DNA of 7,595 nt from NCBI GenBank assembly GCA_003567835.1, contig PWYO01000049.1, positions 1 through 7,595 of the forward strand. Reading direction: 5' to 3'. How positions within the stretch are numbered: the first letter of the stretch is position 1; the number at the start of each line of letters is the position of its first letter. Made by a program: the position numbers and the translations under genes. Shown here in pieces: positions 1-6,586 of this stretch. This DNA is from Actinomycetota bacterium. Lineage in GTDB: Bacteria > Actinomycetota > Humimicrobiia > Humimicrobiales > Humimicrobiaceae. The notes below the pieces were generated by a model. The model searched no databases and was not told where the DNA came from. It saw only the letters and a program-made list of their open reading frames with translations.

Positions 1-168
1 TTAGAGGGCATCAACCAAAAGCTTGTGGAAAAAAACCAGGCGGTTTCTTTGGCCTACGGGATTGCAGAAATTGCCCCTGGCCAAAAAAAGGACATTGCCC
101 ATTGCCTGAACCAGTCAGACCGGCAGATGTATGCGCACAAAAGAAGGCAAAAAAAGCATCTCAGCTAA
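1..168 (+). CDS. C-terminal end of a GGDEF-domain protein (probable diguanylate cyclase), 5'-truncated by the window
   Basis: Frame 1 is open from the first base to a TAA at 166-168 and encodes the last 55 residues of a longer protein. The fragment carries the C-terminal signature of GGDEF domains: the beta-strand 'VSLAYGIAEI' (fragment residues 15-24, matching the usual S-x-G-x-A strand), a variable loop, then 'SDRQMYAHK' (39-47), the counterpart of the family's ADxxMYxxK helix, and a basic tail. GGDEF proteins make cyclic di-GMP from two GTP, or are degenerate sensors. The GGDEF active-site loop lies upstream of the window, so activity cannot be judged. Ser replaces the usual Ala of the AD pair, a mild change. 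No convincing terminator hairpin was found in the 135 nt before the next gene, so read-through is possible. Confidence 0.78.
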   Translation, partial: LEGINQKLVEKNQAVSLAYGIAEIAPGQKKDIAHCLNQSDRQMYAHKRRQKKHLS

Positions 169-274
169 GGGCTTGGCTGCTTTCTGGACCCCTCCTTTAC
201 GGGCGCTTGGCAGGACACGGGCTTTGCTGTTTTGGGCCCCTAAATTCCAGAAGCTTTCCGTTGCGGCCATCTTT

Positions 275-283
275 TGGTTTAAT
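275..283 (+). promoter_or_regulatory. possible extended -10 promoter for the nitroreductase gene
   Basis: TGgTTTAAT at 275-283 resembles an extended -10 element (TGnTATAAT with one mismatch). No good -35 is visible; the best at the right distance is TTTCCG at 255-260. Transcription would start near 290, leaving a leader of only about 14 nt that just contains the AGGAGG. This is weak and could be chance. Confidence 0.22.
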
Positions 284-290
284 GGAGGGT

Positions 291-296
291 AGGAGG
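291..296 (+). promoter_or_regulatory. Shine-Dalgarno AGGAGG of the nitroreductase gene
   Basis: A perfect AGGAGG sits 7 nt before the ATG at 304 and fixes that start. A nearer ATG at 299 reads ATG GTA TGA and stops at once, so it is not a usable start; its TGA overlaps the real ATG. Confidence 0.85.
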
Positions 297-303
297 CGAT
301 GGT

Positions 304-840
304 ATGAATCAGGTACTAGAGGTCATAAAAAGAAGAAAAAGCATTCGAAAATACAGTTCACGGGCGGTGGAGAAAGAAAAAATCATCAAAATGGCCGAAG
401 CGGCACGGCTTTCTCCGTCTGCTTCCAATAAACAACCCTGGCGGTTTGTGGCGGTAACCGACCCGGATCTGGTCAAACAGGCCACAGCATCCGCACTGGG
501 TTCCATCAATGCCTGGGCCCGCAGCGCGCCCTGCCTGATGGTGGGCTGTTCGGTACGAAAAGATGTGATAACCCACTGGATTGCGGAGGCCGCATCCGGG
601 GTCAAATTCCATATTCTGGACCTGGGTATTGCCATGGAGCATATGGTGCTCCAAGCAGAGGCATTGGGCCTTTCCACCTGCTGGGTGGGCTGGTTTAGCG
701 AAAGAAAACTAAAAAAAATATTAAACATACCCGCTGGGTGGCGGGTGGTAAGCCTGCTTACCCTAGGCTACAAGCATGAAAAGCTGGCCCCCAAGACCAA
801 GAAAAAGCTGCCTTTGGAAAAGATATTAACCTTCCGCTAA
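304..840 (+). CDS. nitroreductase-family FMN protein
   Basis: This 178-aa protein is a compact member of the nitroreductase family: homodimeric, cytoplasmic flavoproteins that use NAD(P)H to reduce nitro groups, quinones, enones or flavins. Visible hallmarks are the N-terminal 'RRKSIRKY' (10-17, FMN-phosphate-binding arginines), 'SPSASNKQPWRF' (37-48, the typical SPSxxNxQPW segment), and the helix 'DLGIAMEHMVLQAEALGLS' (106-124) followed by 'TCWVGWF' (125-131), which pack around the flavin. 'LLTLGY' (151-156) matches the conserved C-terminal strand (usually xxxxGxP/Y). The length is at the short end of the family, and there is no Fe-S ferredoxin domain. The true substrate cannot be read from sequence. 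It appears monocistronic: a strong terminator follows, and a separate promoter precedes the next operon. A link to the downstream sugar genes is not supported. Confidence 0.92.
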   Translation: MNQVLEVIKRRKSIRKYSSRAVEKEKIIKMAEAARLSPSASNKQPWRFVAVTDPDLVKQATASALGSINAWARSAPCLMVGCSVRKDVITHWIAEAASGVKFHILDLGIAMEHMVLQAEALGLSTCWVGWFSERKLKKILNIPAGWRVVSLLTLGYKHEKLAPKTKKKLPLEKILTFR

Positions 841-854
841 AAAAAGTGGCGGCC

Positions 855-875
855 AAAGCCCATACCCAGGGCTTT
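855..875 (+). repeat. perfect 7-bp inverted repeat just after the nitroreductase gene
   Basis: AAAGCCC (855-861) and GGGCTTT (869-875) pair perfectly around a 7-nt loop. Only three T residues follow within the stem, so on its own it is a poor terminator. It may protect the 3' end or add to the stronger hairpin at 896-934. Confidence 0.5.
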
Positions 876-895
876 CTGCAAACAACCTTTCTCAA

Positions 896-934
896 GGCTC
901 CAGGCCTTCCCCATAAGGCCCGGGGCCATTTTTT
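896..934 (+). terminator. intrinsic terminator of the nitroreductase transcript
   Basis: Arms 896-908 (GGCTCCAGGCCTT) and 915-927 (AAGGCCCGGGGCC) pair over 13 positions with one A-C mismatch (902/921) and one U-G wobble (899/924), closed by a 6-nt loop. After one A comes a run of six T (929-934). This is a textbook Rho-independent terminator and separates the nitroreductase gene from the glycosylation operon. Confidence 0.85.
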
Positions 935-949
935 GTGGAAAATGTGGTT

Positions 950-977
950 TTGTTTAACCGAGGTTGTCTGCTATAAT
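950..977 (+). promoter_or_regulatory. sigma-A-type promoter of the glycosylation operon
   Basis: A perfect TATAAT (972-977) is preceded by TG at 969-970, giving an ideal extended -10 (TGnTATAAT). TTGTTT at 950-955 is a partial -35 (3 of 6) with a 16-bp spacer. The start would be near 984, giving a leader of about 35 nt to the ATG at 1019. It lies directly after the terminator and before the first operon gene, as expected of a real promoter. No operator or riboswitch is seen in the short leader. Confidence 0.75.
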
Positions 978-1006
978 TTAGCTAACTTTTTTTACAATTG
1001 ATTTGC

Positions 1007-1010
1007 GGAG
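1007..1010 (+). promoter_or_regulatory. Shine-Dalgarno GGAG that selects the ATG at 1019
   Basis: GGAG at 1007-1010 lies 8 nt before the ATG at 1019. The longer reading from TTG at 998 would put this site inside the coding region and has no purine-rich site of its own; it would also lie only about 14 nt from the predicted transcription start. The ATG at 1028 has GGGAG only 2 nt upstream, which is too close. The ATG at 1019 is therefore favoured. Confidence 0.7.
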
Positions 1011-1018
1011 ACGCTCTT

Positions 1019-3532
1019 ATGGGAGACATGTTTACCTTTCCCCGGGTATCCATATGCATCGCTAACCTTGACGGCAAACACTATCTGGAGCCGTGCATCA
1101 CCAGCTTAAAAGCGCTGGAATATCCTCAGGAAAAGGTGGAGATCATCGTAGTGGACAATGGTTCGGCTGATGGCTCGGCGGAATTTTTGGCCCAGACCTT
1201 TCCTGAAGTAAAAGTCATCCAAAACAGCCATAATGCGGGTTTTGCCGCAGCCAATAACCAGGCAGCAGAAGCCGCAGAAGGCCAGTATATTGCTTTTTTA
1301 AACAATGACACCAGGGTGGACGCCCAATGGCTTACCCAGCTGGTGCGGCCGCTGGTGCAAAACAGGGAAGCGGCTGCATCCGGTTCCAAGGTGCTCTCCG
1401 AAGACGGCAAAACAATTGATTTTGCCGGGGCCATGATCAATTTTGAAGGCAAGGGCTTCCAGGTGGACTACGGCCTTCCCCTGGAGCAGGACACCCACCA
1501 CAATGCCCTGTACCTGCCCTTTGTCAATGGGGGCGCCATGCTGGTCAATGCCCGGGTTTTCCAGGAGGCCGGGGGCTTTGATGAGGACTTTTTTGCCTAT
1601 TATGAGGATGTGGATTTAGGCTGGAGGCTGTGGGTTCTGGGCTATAAGGTGGTTTTTTGCCCCAAGTCGCTGGTCTATCACACCCATCACGGCACTTCTG
1701 CGGCTTTTAGCCAAGACAAGCTCCGGTATTTAAAAGAGCGGAATTCCCTTTATTCGGTGTTTAAAAACTATGATGACCGCAATCTGGCCCAGGCCCTGGC
1801 GGCTTCTTGGGGCAGCGTGTTCAACCGGCTGTTTGTGGATATCAAGTTTGACTATCAAAGCTATTATCAGTTTGAGCCCCACCAGGCAGAAAAAATCAGC
1901 CAGGCGCTGCAGGAGCAGGCAGAAAGTGTTTCTGTGGGAAAAGAACCCTTAAGCTCGCTGATGGCAGTCAAAGATTTCTTTGACCACCTGCCCCAGCTTC
2001 TGGAAAAAAGAAAGTGGATCCAGGCCCATCGAAAAAGGGATGACAAGGCGCTCTTTTCCTATTTTAAAGGGCCTTTTTTAGCCGTATCCCCGGATCCTGC
2101 CTACCAGCAGAACCAGATCAATCTATTAAAGTCCACAGGCATATACGACATCTTTACAAAAAGGATACAGCGGTCTATTTTAATTATTGCCAGCGATGTG
2201 GTCAAAAAAGAGATGGCCGGGCCCGCCATTCGGGTATGGAACTTTGCCCGGGTGCTTTCTGAGCATATGCATGTGATCTTGGCGGTGCCCAATGACACCG
2301 ACCTGGAGCCGGACAGCTTTACCATTAAAAAATACACCGATGAGGCAAGCCTGAGGGATTTGATGGAAGGGGTTGATCTCATCCTCACCGGGGGCACCAC
2401 CTTTTCCCGGTATAGATGCATCAAAGATTCGGACAAGTACCTGATTATGGATATCTACGACCCTTATAACCTGGCTGCCCTGGCTGAATACAGCAATGAG
2501 CCTATGGAAAATAGGCTCAAGGTCCATAAGCTGGTACATGAAAACCTCAATGAACAGTTCTACCACGGGGACTATTTTATATGCGCATCGGAAAGGCAGC
2601 GGGATTTTTGGCTGGGCATGGCTGCAGCCCTGGACCGGGTCAATCCCTACAGCTATCAGTGGGACCCTACTTTGAAAAAAATGATTGATGTGGTTCCTTT
2701 CGGCCTCCCTTCCCATGGGCCCATGCATACCCGGCAGGTGCTCAAAGGGAAGATAAAAGGCATCAGAGAAGATGATTTTGTGCTGTTGTGGGGCGGGGGC
2801 ATCTACAACTGGTTTGATCCCTTGACCCTGATTCGGGCTATGGCCAAAATCGGCGAAGCCAGGCAGGATATCAAGCTTTTCTTTATGGGCATACAGCACC
2901 CCAATCCGGAGGTCAAGGAACTGCAGCTGGCCGCTGAATCGGTCAGCCTGGCCAAAAAACTGGGGGTGTTCGAAAAAAATGTATTCTTTAACTTCGGCTG
3001 GGTGCCCTATGAGGACCGTCAGAACTACCTTTTGGAATCCGATGCGGGCATCATCACCCATCCAGAGCAGATTGAGACCCGGTTTTCCTTCCGGACCCGT
3101 ATGCTGGACTATCTGTGGGCAGAGCTTCCCATCATTTCCACCGAAGGGGACAGCTTAAGCGAGCTTATACAGAAAAAGGATCTGGGGGTGGTGGTGGCTG
3201 CCCAGGATATGGCGGGCATCCAATCGGCCATCATCCGGCTGGCAGACGACCGGTCTTTCTATAGCCGGTGCAAAAAAAATATCGGCAACATCAAGCCCCA
3301 GTACCAGTGGGAAAAGGTATGCCGGCCCCTTTTGGCCTTCTGCAATGACCCGGTGTTTAGCGCATACCGGAAACATAGCATGGATGGCCAGCCTCCAGTG
3401 ACCCCTGGCCTTCCAGGTAAAAAAGCGCAAACAAAAGGCGCCGGCTACCTGGTATCCAGGTTCTTTTCCCATTTTTTTAAAAGCCCCCGAAAAAGTTTCC
3501 GCTACTTATCCAATTATATGCGGGGCAGGTAA
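1019..3532 (+). CDS. two-domain glycosyltransferase: N-terminal GT2 (rhamnosyltransferase-like) fused to C-terminal GT4-like domain
   Basis: The protein is 837 aa from the ATG at 1019 (844 from the alternative TTG at 998). Residues about 9-245 are a GT2 (GT-A fold) domain: 'VSICIANLDG' at the start, 'VDNGSADGS' (from 45), the metal-binding 'NND' (95-97, in 'NNDTRV'), 'NGGAML' near 170, and the acceptor/base motif 'YEDVDLGWR' (from 195), as in WbbL-like rhamnosyltransferases. A helical linker (about 250-380) leads to a GT4-like GT-B domain (about 385-770) with 'RSILIIAS' at its first strand, 'WGGGIYNWFDPL' (591-602) opening the donor half, and 'HPEQIETRFSFRTR' (681-694) before 'MLDYLWAELP'. 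The last 60 residues are basic, without a clear membrane helix. It probably adds two sugars in sequence to a lipid-linked acceptor on the cytoplasmic face (inference). It is the first gene of the operon, 11 nt before the next. Rhamnose as one donor is suggested by rfbD in the same operon. The domain calls are firm; the substrates are not known. Confidence 0.9.
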   Translation: MGDMFTFPRVSICIANLDGKHYLEPCITSLKALEYPQEKVEIIVVDNGSADGSAEFLAQTFPEVKVIQNSHNAGFAAANNQAAEAAEGQYIAFLNNDTRVDAQWLTQLVRPLVQNREAAASGSKVLSEDGKTIDFAGAMINFEGKGFQVDYGLPLEQDTHHNALYLPFVNGGAMLVNARVFQEAGGFDEDFFAYYEDVDLGWRLWVLGYKVVFCPKSLVYHTHHGTSAAFSQDKLRYLKERNSLYSVFKNYDDRNLAQALAASWGSVFNRLFVDIKFDYQSYYQFEPHQAEKISQALQEQAESVSVGKEPLSSLMAVKDFFDHLPQLLEKRKWIQAHRKRDDKALFSYFKGPFLAVSPDPAYQQNQINLLKSTGIYDIFTKRIQRSILIIASDVVKKEMAGPAIRVWNFARVLSEHMHVILAVPNDTDLEPDSFTIKKYTDEASLRDLMEGVDLILTGGTTFSRYRCIKDSDKYLIMDIYDPYNLAALAEYSNEPMENRLKVHKLVHENLNEQFYHGDYFICASERQRDFWLGMAAALDRVNPYSYQWDPTLKKMIDVVPFGLPSHGPMHTRQVLKGKIKGIREDDFVLLWGGGIYNWFDPLTLIRAMAKIGEARQDIKLFFMGIQHPNPEVKELQLAAESVSLAKKLGVFEKNVFFNFGWVPYEDRQNYLLESDAGIITHPEQIETRFSFRTRMLDYLWAELPIISTEGDSLSELIQKKDLGVVVAAQDMAGIQSAIIRLADDRSFYSRCKKNIGNIKPQYQWEKVCRPLLAFCNDPVFSAYRKHSMDGQPPVTPGLPGKKAQTKGAGYLVSRFFSHFFKSPRKSFRYLSNYMRGR

Positions 3533-3543
3533 AGCAAACACCC

Positions 3544-4605
3544 ATGGCGCAGCAATCAGCAAGAAAAAGGAAACTGAAAATCATCTTACGGATAGCCAAT
3601 GTGGTGGTGGTGGTGGGATTTGGCATCTTTTTGGTGTGGTATCTGTTAAACCAGGTGGAGGTGTCCCGGATCTATGAAGCTTTCTTGGGCATGTACCGGC
3701 CCACCATGGCCCTGGGGCTCACCATGATGTTTTTTGACGGGTTTCTCCGGGGGTACCGGAGCAAGATCCTCATCGGCTCAGACCGCATCCGGCTCATCGA
3801 TCTTTTTTTTGTATCCCATTTAAGGAATGCCTTTAATATGGTCCTTCCCGCCCGCACCGGCGAGCTTTCCTATGTATATGTGCTCAAAAAGAAATTTCAG
3901 TTTCCCATCGGTATCGGGGCCTCCACCCTGGCGGTGGGGCTGATCTTTGACCTGGTCATTGTGTTTTCTCTGATTATCATCTCCATTATCATCGTGGGCA
4001 TTGGGCGCTATGCCATATCATCGGGCACGGTGATGGCCATTGCTGCAGCGCTTCTGGCTGCCTCCCTGGGGCTGCTGTTTTTTTTATCCCGATTGGTGGG
4101 TCTGGCCATCCGGGTCATACACTGGCTGCTGGCAAAAACCAACTGGCAGAAAAACAAGGTGGTCGATTACCTATACACCAAATTGGTGGAGACCAATCAG
4201 AATATCAAAGCCATACAGGCCAGAAAGATCTACGGCAGGGTCTATGTCTTGTCGGTGGTCATACGTATCGTCAAGTTTTCCATATACTACTTTATGATCC
4301 ATGCCCTGATGCAGCCCATGGGCTACGATTTTGCGCAGCTCAACTACTGGGCCATTTTTCTGGCTACCGCCGCCGCAGAGATTTCTGCGGTGCTTCCCAC
4401 CCATGCCCTGGCCGGGCTGGGCACCTATGAGTTTGCTTTTGTGGCTGTATTTACCATGCTGGGATTCAGGGAAGATATTGCCATAATCGTGGGTTTTAAT
4501 TACCATATTATCAATTTGCTATTTACTGTATTGCTGGGTGTATTGTCCACCATCATACTGGCAATGCCGTTTTACAAGATCAAAAAGATGGACCAAAAGA
4601 TATGA
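3544..4605 (+). CDS. flippase-like integral membrane protein, LPG_synthase_TM family (first copy)
   Basis: This 353-aa polytopic protein has a basic N-terminus (ARKRKLK) and about eight predicted helices (roughly 15-35, 53-70, 85-103, 125-152, 160-182, 232-255, 265-285 and 312-342). It matches the LPG_synthase_TM/UPF0104 family, which shares the membrane domain of MprF and includes AglD-like and YbhN-like proteins. Family signatures are 'NMVLPARTGELSY' (98-110) and 'LPTHALAGLGTYE' (284-296), the paired N/LP...G-E motifs of the two half-repeats. In MprF this domain moves aminoacylated lipid across the membrane; in glycan loci relatives are thought to move or handle polyprenyl-phosphate sugars. 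No soluble aminoacyl-transfer domain is present. The start is the ATG 11 nt after the glycosyltransferase stop; no strong Shine-Dalgarno is seen, so translation is probably coupled. It overlaps rfbD by four bases. Confidence 0.87.
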   Translation: MAQQSARKRKLKIILRIANVVVVVGFGIFLVWYLLNQVEVSRIYEAFLGMYRPTMALGLTMMFFDGFLRGYRSKILIGSDRIRLIDLFFVSHLRNAFNMVLPARTGELSYVYVLKKKFQFPIGIGASTLAVGLIFDLVIVFSLIIISIIIVGIGRYAISSGTVMAIAAALLAASLGLLFFLSRLVGLAIRVIHWLLAKTNWQKNKVVDYLYTKLVETNQNIKAIQARKIYGRVYVLSVVIRIVKFSIYYFMIHALMQPMGYDFAQLNYWAIFLATAAAEISAVLPTHALAGLGTYEFAFVAVFTMLGFREDIAIIVGFNYHIINLLFTVLLGVLSTIILAMPFYKIKKMDQKI

Positions 4606-5465
4606 ACATACTGATTACCGGAAGCAGGGGCCAATTGGGCAGCCAGCTGATGGCCATGAAATGGCCGGGCAACACACTGTACGGCTATGACCTGGATATG
4701 GATATTACCGACAGGGGGGCGGTCCAAAAGACTTTTGAAAAAGTAAAGCCCCAGGCGGTGATCCATTGTGCCGCCTATACCGATGTGGACGGATGCGAAA
4801 AGCACCCAAAGATGTGCTATGCGGTCAATACCCGGGGCACCTACAACCTGGTCCGGGAAGCCAAAGCATACCATGCTGATTTTTTACTCATCTCCACGGA
4901 CTATGTGTTTGACGGCAAAAAAAACGCGCCCTATACCGAGCAGGACCCGCCCCATCCTTTGAGCGTATACGGAGATTCCAAATACCAGGCAGAGCAGGTG
5001 TTAGAAGACTATCTGGACCATTACTACCTGGTAAGGACCACAGGCATCTACAGCCGGTTTGGAAAAAATTTTGTAGACACCATCATCAAAGCCGCCCAAA
5101 AAAACAGCCAGCTGGATATCGTCAATGACCAGGTATGCACCCCTACCTACAGCCTGGATCTGGCCCGATGCGTCCATGCCCTCATGGATTCCCAAAAATA
5201 CGGGGTCTACCATGCCACCAATGCCGGCCAGTGCACCTGGTATGATTTTGCCTGCCGGATATTTGAACTACTGGACTTTGCGGTCCAGCTGAACCCCATC
5301 GCCAGCCACCGGCTAGGCCGTCAAGCCCAAAGGCCGGCCTATTCGGTATTGGAAAACCGTAATCTGGAAAAAAACAATATATGCCATATGCGCAGCTGGA
5401 AGGAGGCTTTGGGTGATTTTTTGCTCCATGACTACCCACCCTTAAACCATGGCCAAAATCAATAA
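4602..5465 (+). CDS. rfbD: dTDP-4-dehydrorhamnose reductase
   Basis: The protein is 287 aa, the normal length for RfbD/RmlD. It catalyses the last step of dTDP-L-rhamnose synthesis: NAD(P)H-dependent reduction of dTDP-4-dehydro-6-deoxy-L-mannose in the cytoplasm. It is an extended short-chain dehydrogenase. Visible are the nucleotide-binding 'GSRGQLG' (7-13), 'VIHCAAYTDVDGCE' (54-67) typical of RmlD, 'STDYVFDG' (98-105), and the catalytic 'YGDSK' (Tyr123, Lys127, with Thr99 completing the triad). 'VNDQVCTPTYSLDLA' and 'RPAYSVLEN' also follow the family pattern. The start ATG overlaps the upstream TGA (ATGA at 4602-4605), indicating translational coupling. The rfbA, rfbB and rfbC partners are absent from the window, so the substrate must come from genes elsewhere. 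A different 6-deoxysugar reductase of the same fold is possible but less likely. Confidence 0.92.
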   Translation: MNILITGSRGQLGSQLMAMKWPGNTLYGYDLDMDITDRGAVQKTFEKVKPQAVIHCAAYTDVDGCEKHPKMCYAVNTRGTYNLVREAKAYHADFLLISTDYVFDGKKNAPYTEQDPPHPLSVYGDSKYQAEQVLEDYLDHYYLVRTTGIYSRFGKNFVDTIIKAAQKNSQLDIVNDQVCTPTYSLDLARCVHALMDSQKYGVYHATNAGQCTWYDFACRIFELLDFAVQLNPIASHRLGRQAQRPAYSVLENRNLEKNNICHMRSWKEALGDFLLHDYPPLNHGQNQ

Positions 5466-6426
5466 AACAGCAGCCACCATCATCAGGCTGGCGGTCAGTA
5501 TGGGATTGATCTCTTTTTTGGTCTACCGGAACCTGGACAACCTGGTGGCCATGGTCCAGCAGGCCCGGCAGCTGGACCTATTCTATTTGGTGCTGGCGGT
5601 CTTTTTTTACATATTGGGCATAGCAGGCATCGTGTTTCGGTGGGGGATCCTGCTTCAGGCCCAGGATATCCATATTTTTCGGCCCTTCCTGCTCCAGTCG
5701 GTGTTTATCGGATTCTTTTATAACAATATACTGCCCACCACCGTTGGGGGAGATGCGTACCGGGTTTATGACCTGGCCAAAAACAAGGATATAGCCGCCA
5801 CCAAAACCACCTCTACCGTAGTCCTGGAGCGGTTTGTGGGCATCCTGACCGGGCTGATCTATCTATTGGGCTCTTTTGTGTTCGGGATGTATGCCATGCT
5901 CAGCCGGGGCATGGTGATCAGCATGGTGGTGTTTATCGCGGTCATGGGGCTGGTGGTGGCCATCCTGGTAAACCCCTATTTTTTCAAGCTGGACCGGCTG
6001 TTTGACCGGTTCAGGCTGCTAAAAAAAATCCGGCCCAAGCTCAGCACATTCAGGGAAATAATATTAAGCTACAGGGACAAGAAGGCCCATTTTTTTCTCT
6101 GCTGCCTGTACAGTTTTATCATGCAGTTCTTCTTCATTCTGGCCCATTGGTCGGTATCCTTGTCCATGGGGCTGGAGGTCAGCCTACCTGCTTTCGTGTT
6201 TATGGTCCAGGTGGTCTCCATTGTATCCAATATCCCCATCACCGTGGGGGGCATCGGGGTCAGGGAGAATGCCCTGGCTTTTCTGCTGGCCGCTTTTGGT
6301 ACCACCCAGAGCCAGGCAGCCCTGTTTTCATTCATCATTCTGTTTATCATCCTGTTTAATGCCCTGCTGGGCGGTTTGGTGTACCTAGCCAAGAATCTGT
6401 TCTATAAGTCCAAGGGGGTTATCTGA
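5449..6426 (+). CDS. flippase-like integral membrane protein, LPG_synthase_TM family (second, divergent copy)
   Basis: This 325-aa polytopic protein belongs to the same family as the gene at 3544 but is clearly diverged. Helices are predicted at about 11-27, 44-68, 79-96, 128-150, 155-178, 213-238, 245-262, 274-286 and 290-315. Signatures are 'NNILPTTVGGDAYR' (92-105) and 'NIPITVGGIGVRE' (261-273), the bacterial GGD/GG-E version, against 'LPARTGE' and 'LAGLGTYE' in the other copy. It probably moves or processes a lipid-linked sugar in the membrane (inference). The ATG at 5449 is the first ATG after an in-frame TAA at 5443-5445 and overlaps the end of rfbD by 17 nt. No Shine-Dalgarno lies at normal spacing, so translation is likely coupled to rfbD. 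It is the last gene of the operon. Its 3' end overlaps by 8 nt a small gene on the other strand. Confidence 0.88.
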   Translation: MAKINKTAATIIRLAVSMGLISFLVYRNLDNLVAMVQQARQLDLFYLVLAVFFYILGIAGIVFRWGILLQAQDIHIFRPFLLQSVFIGFFYNNILPTTVGGDAYRVYDLAKNKDIAATKTTSTVVLERFVGILTGLIYLLGSFVFGMYAMLSRGMVISMVVFIAVMGLVVAILVNPYFFKLDRLFDRFRLLKKIRPKLSTFREIILSYRDKKAHFFLCCLYSFIMQFFFILAHWSVSLSMGLEVSLPAFVFMVQVVSIVSNIPITVGGIGVRENALAFLLAAFGTTQSQAALFSFIILFIILFNALLGGLVYLAKNLFYKSKGVI

Positions 6427-6577
6427 ATAGAAAGGGGAGTGCCGATTCAATATAGGGGCCCATATACTGGTAGTAAAAGTCGCTTCCCAGCATCCTTAAA
6501 AAAAGCACCACCGAGAAGAAAAAGATCAGGAAAAATATCAGGTAATATAAGATTTTAAAAATGACTATTTTAAACAT
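6419..6577 (-). CDS. small single-helix membrane protein of unknown function (52 aa)
   Basis: On the minus strand an ATG at 6577-6575 opens a 52-codon frame ending at a TAA (6421-6419). The product begins MFKIVIFKILYYLIFF, has one strongly hydrophobic helix (about 3-28), then Arg and a polar/aromatic segment 'GSDFYYQYMGPYIESALPF'. T-rich sequence alone can fake a hydrophobic peptide, but codon structure argues for a gene: by my count G+C is about 33%, 19% and 54% at codon positions 1, 2 and 3, a coding-like pattern like that of its neighbours. The frame spans nearly the whole gap after the operon and overlaps the end of the flippase-like gene by 8 nt. No Shine-Dalgarno is visible (the leader is A-rich), which is the main doubt. 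I do not recognise a family. Its divergent neighbour is also a membrane protein. Confidence 0.5.
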   Translation of the reverse strand: MFKIVIFKILYYLIFFLIFFFSVVLFLRMLGSDFYYQYMGPYIESALPFLFR

Positions 6578-6586
6578 GTCTTTTTT

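Noticed and set aside
102..431. 109-codon plus-strand frame across the GGDEF end and the start of the nitroreductase gene
   Set aside because: It overlaps two well-supported frames, is low in complexity (Lys-rich run) and resembles no family.
837..929. 30-codon minus-strand frame (MAPGLMGKAW...)
   Set aside because: It is made almost entirely of the two hairpins that follow the nitroreductase gene; no ribosome site.
2180..3061. 293-codon open frame on the minus strand inside the glycosyltransferase
   Set aside because: It lies antisense to a clearly conserved GT4-like domain; long antisense frames are common when third codon positions are G/C-rich. The product has no recognisable motif and no ribosome site.
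5449..6426. MprF (lysylphosphatidylglycerol synthase) for either flippase-like gene
   Set aside because: Both proteins are only 325-353 aa and consist of the membrane domain; the soluble aminoacyl-transfer domain of MprF is absent.
6451..6466. Imperfect palindrome TATAGGGGCCCATATA as an operator
   Set aside because: It falls inside the small minus-strand ORF, has a mismatched pair, and lies near no promoter.
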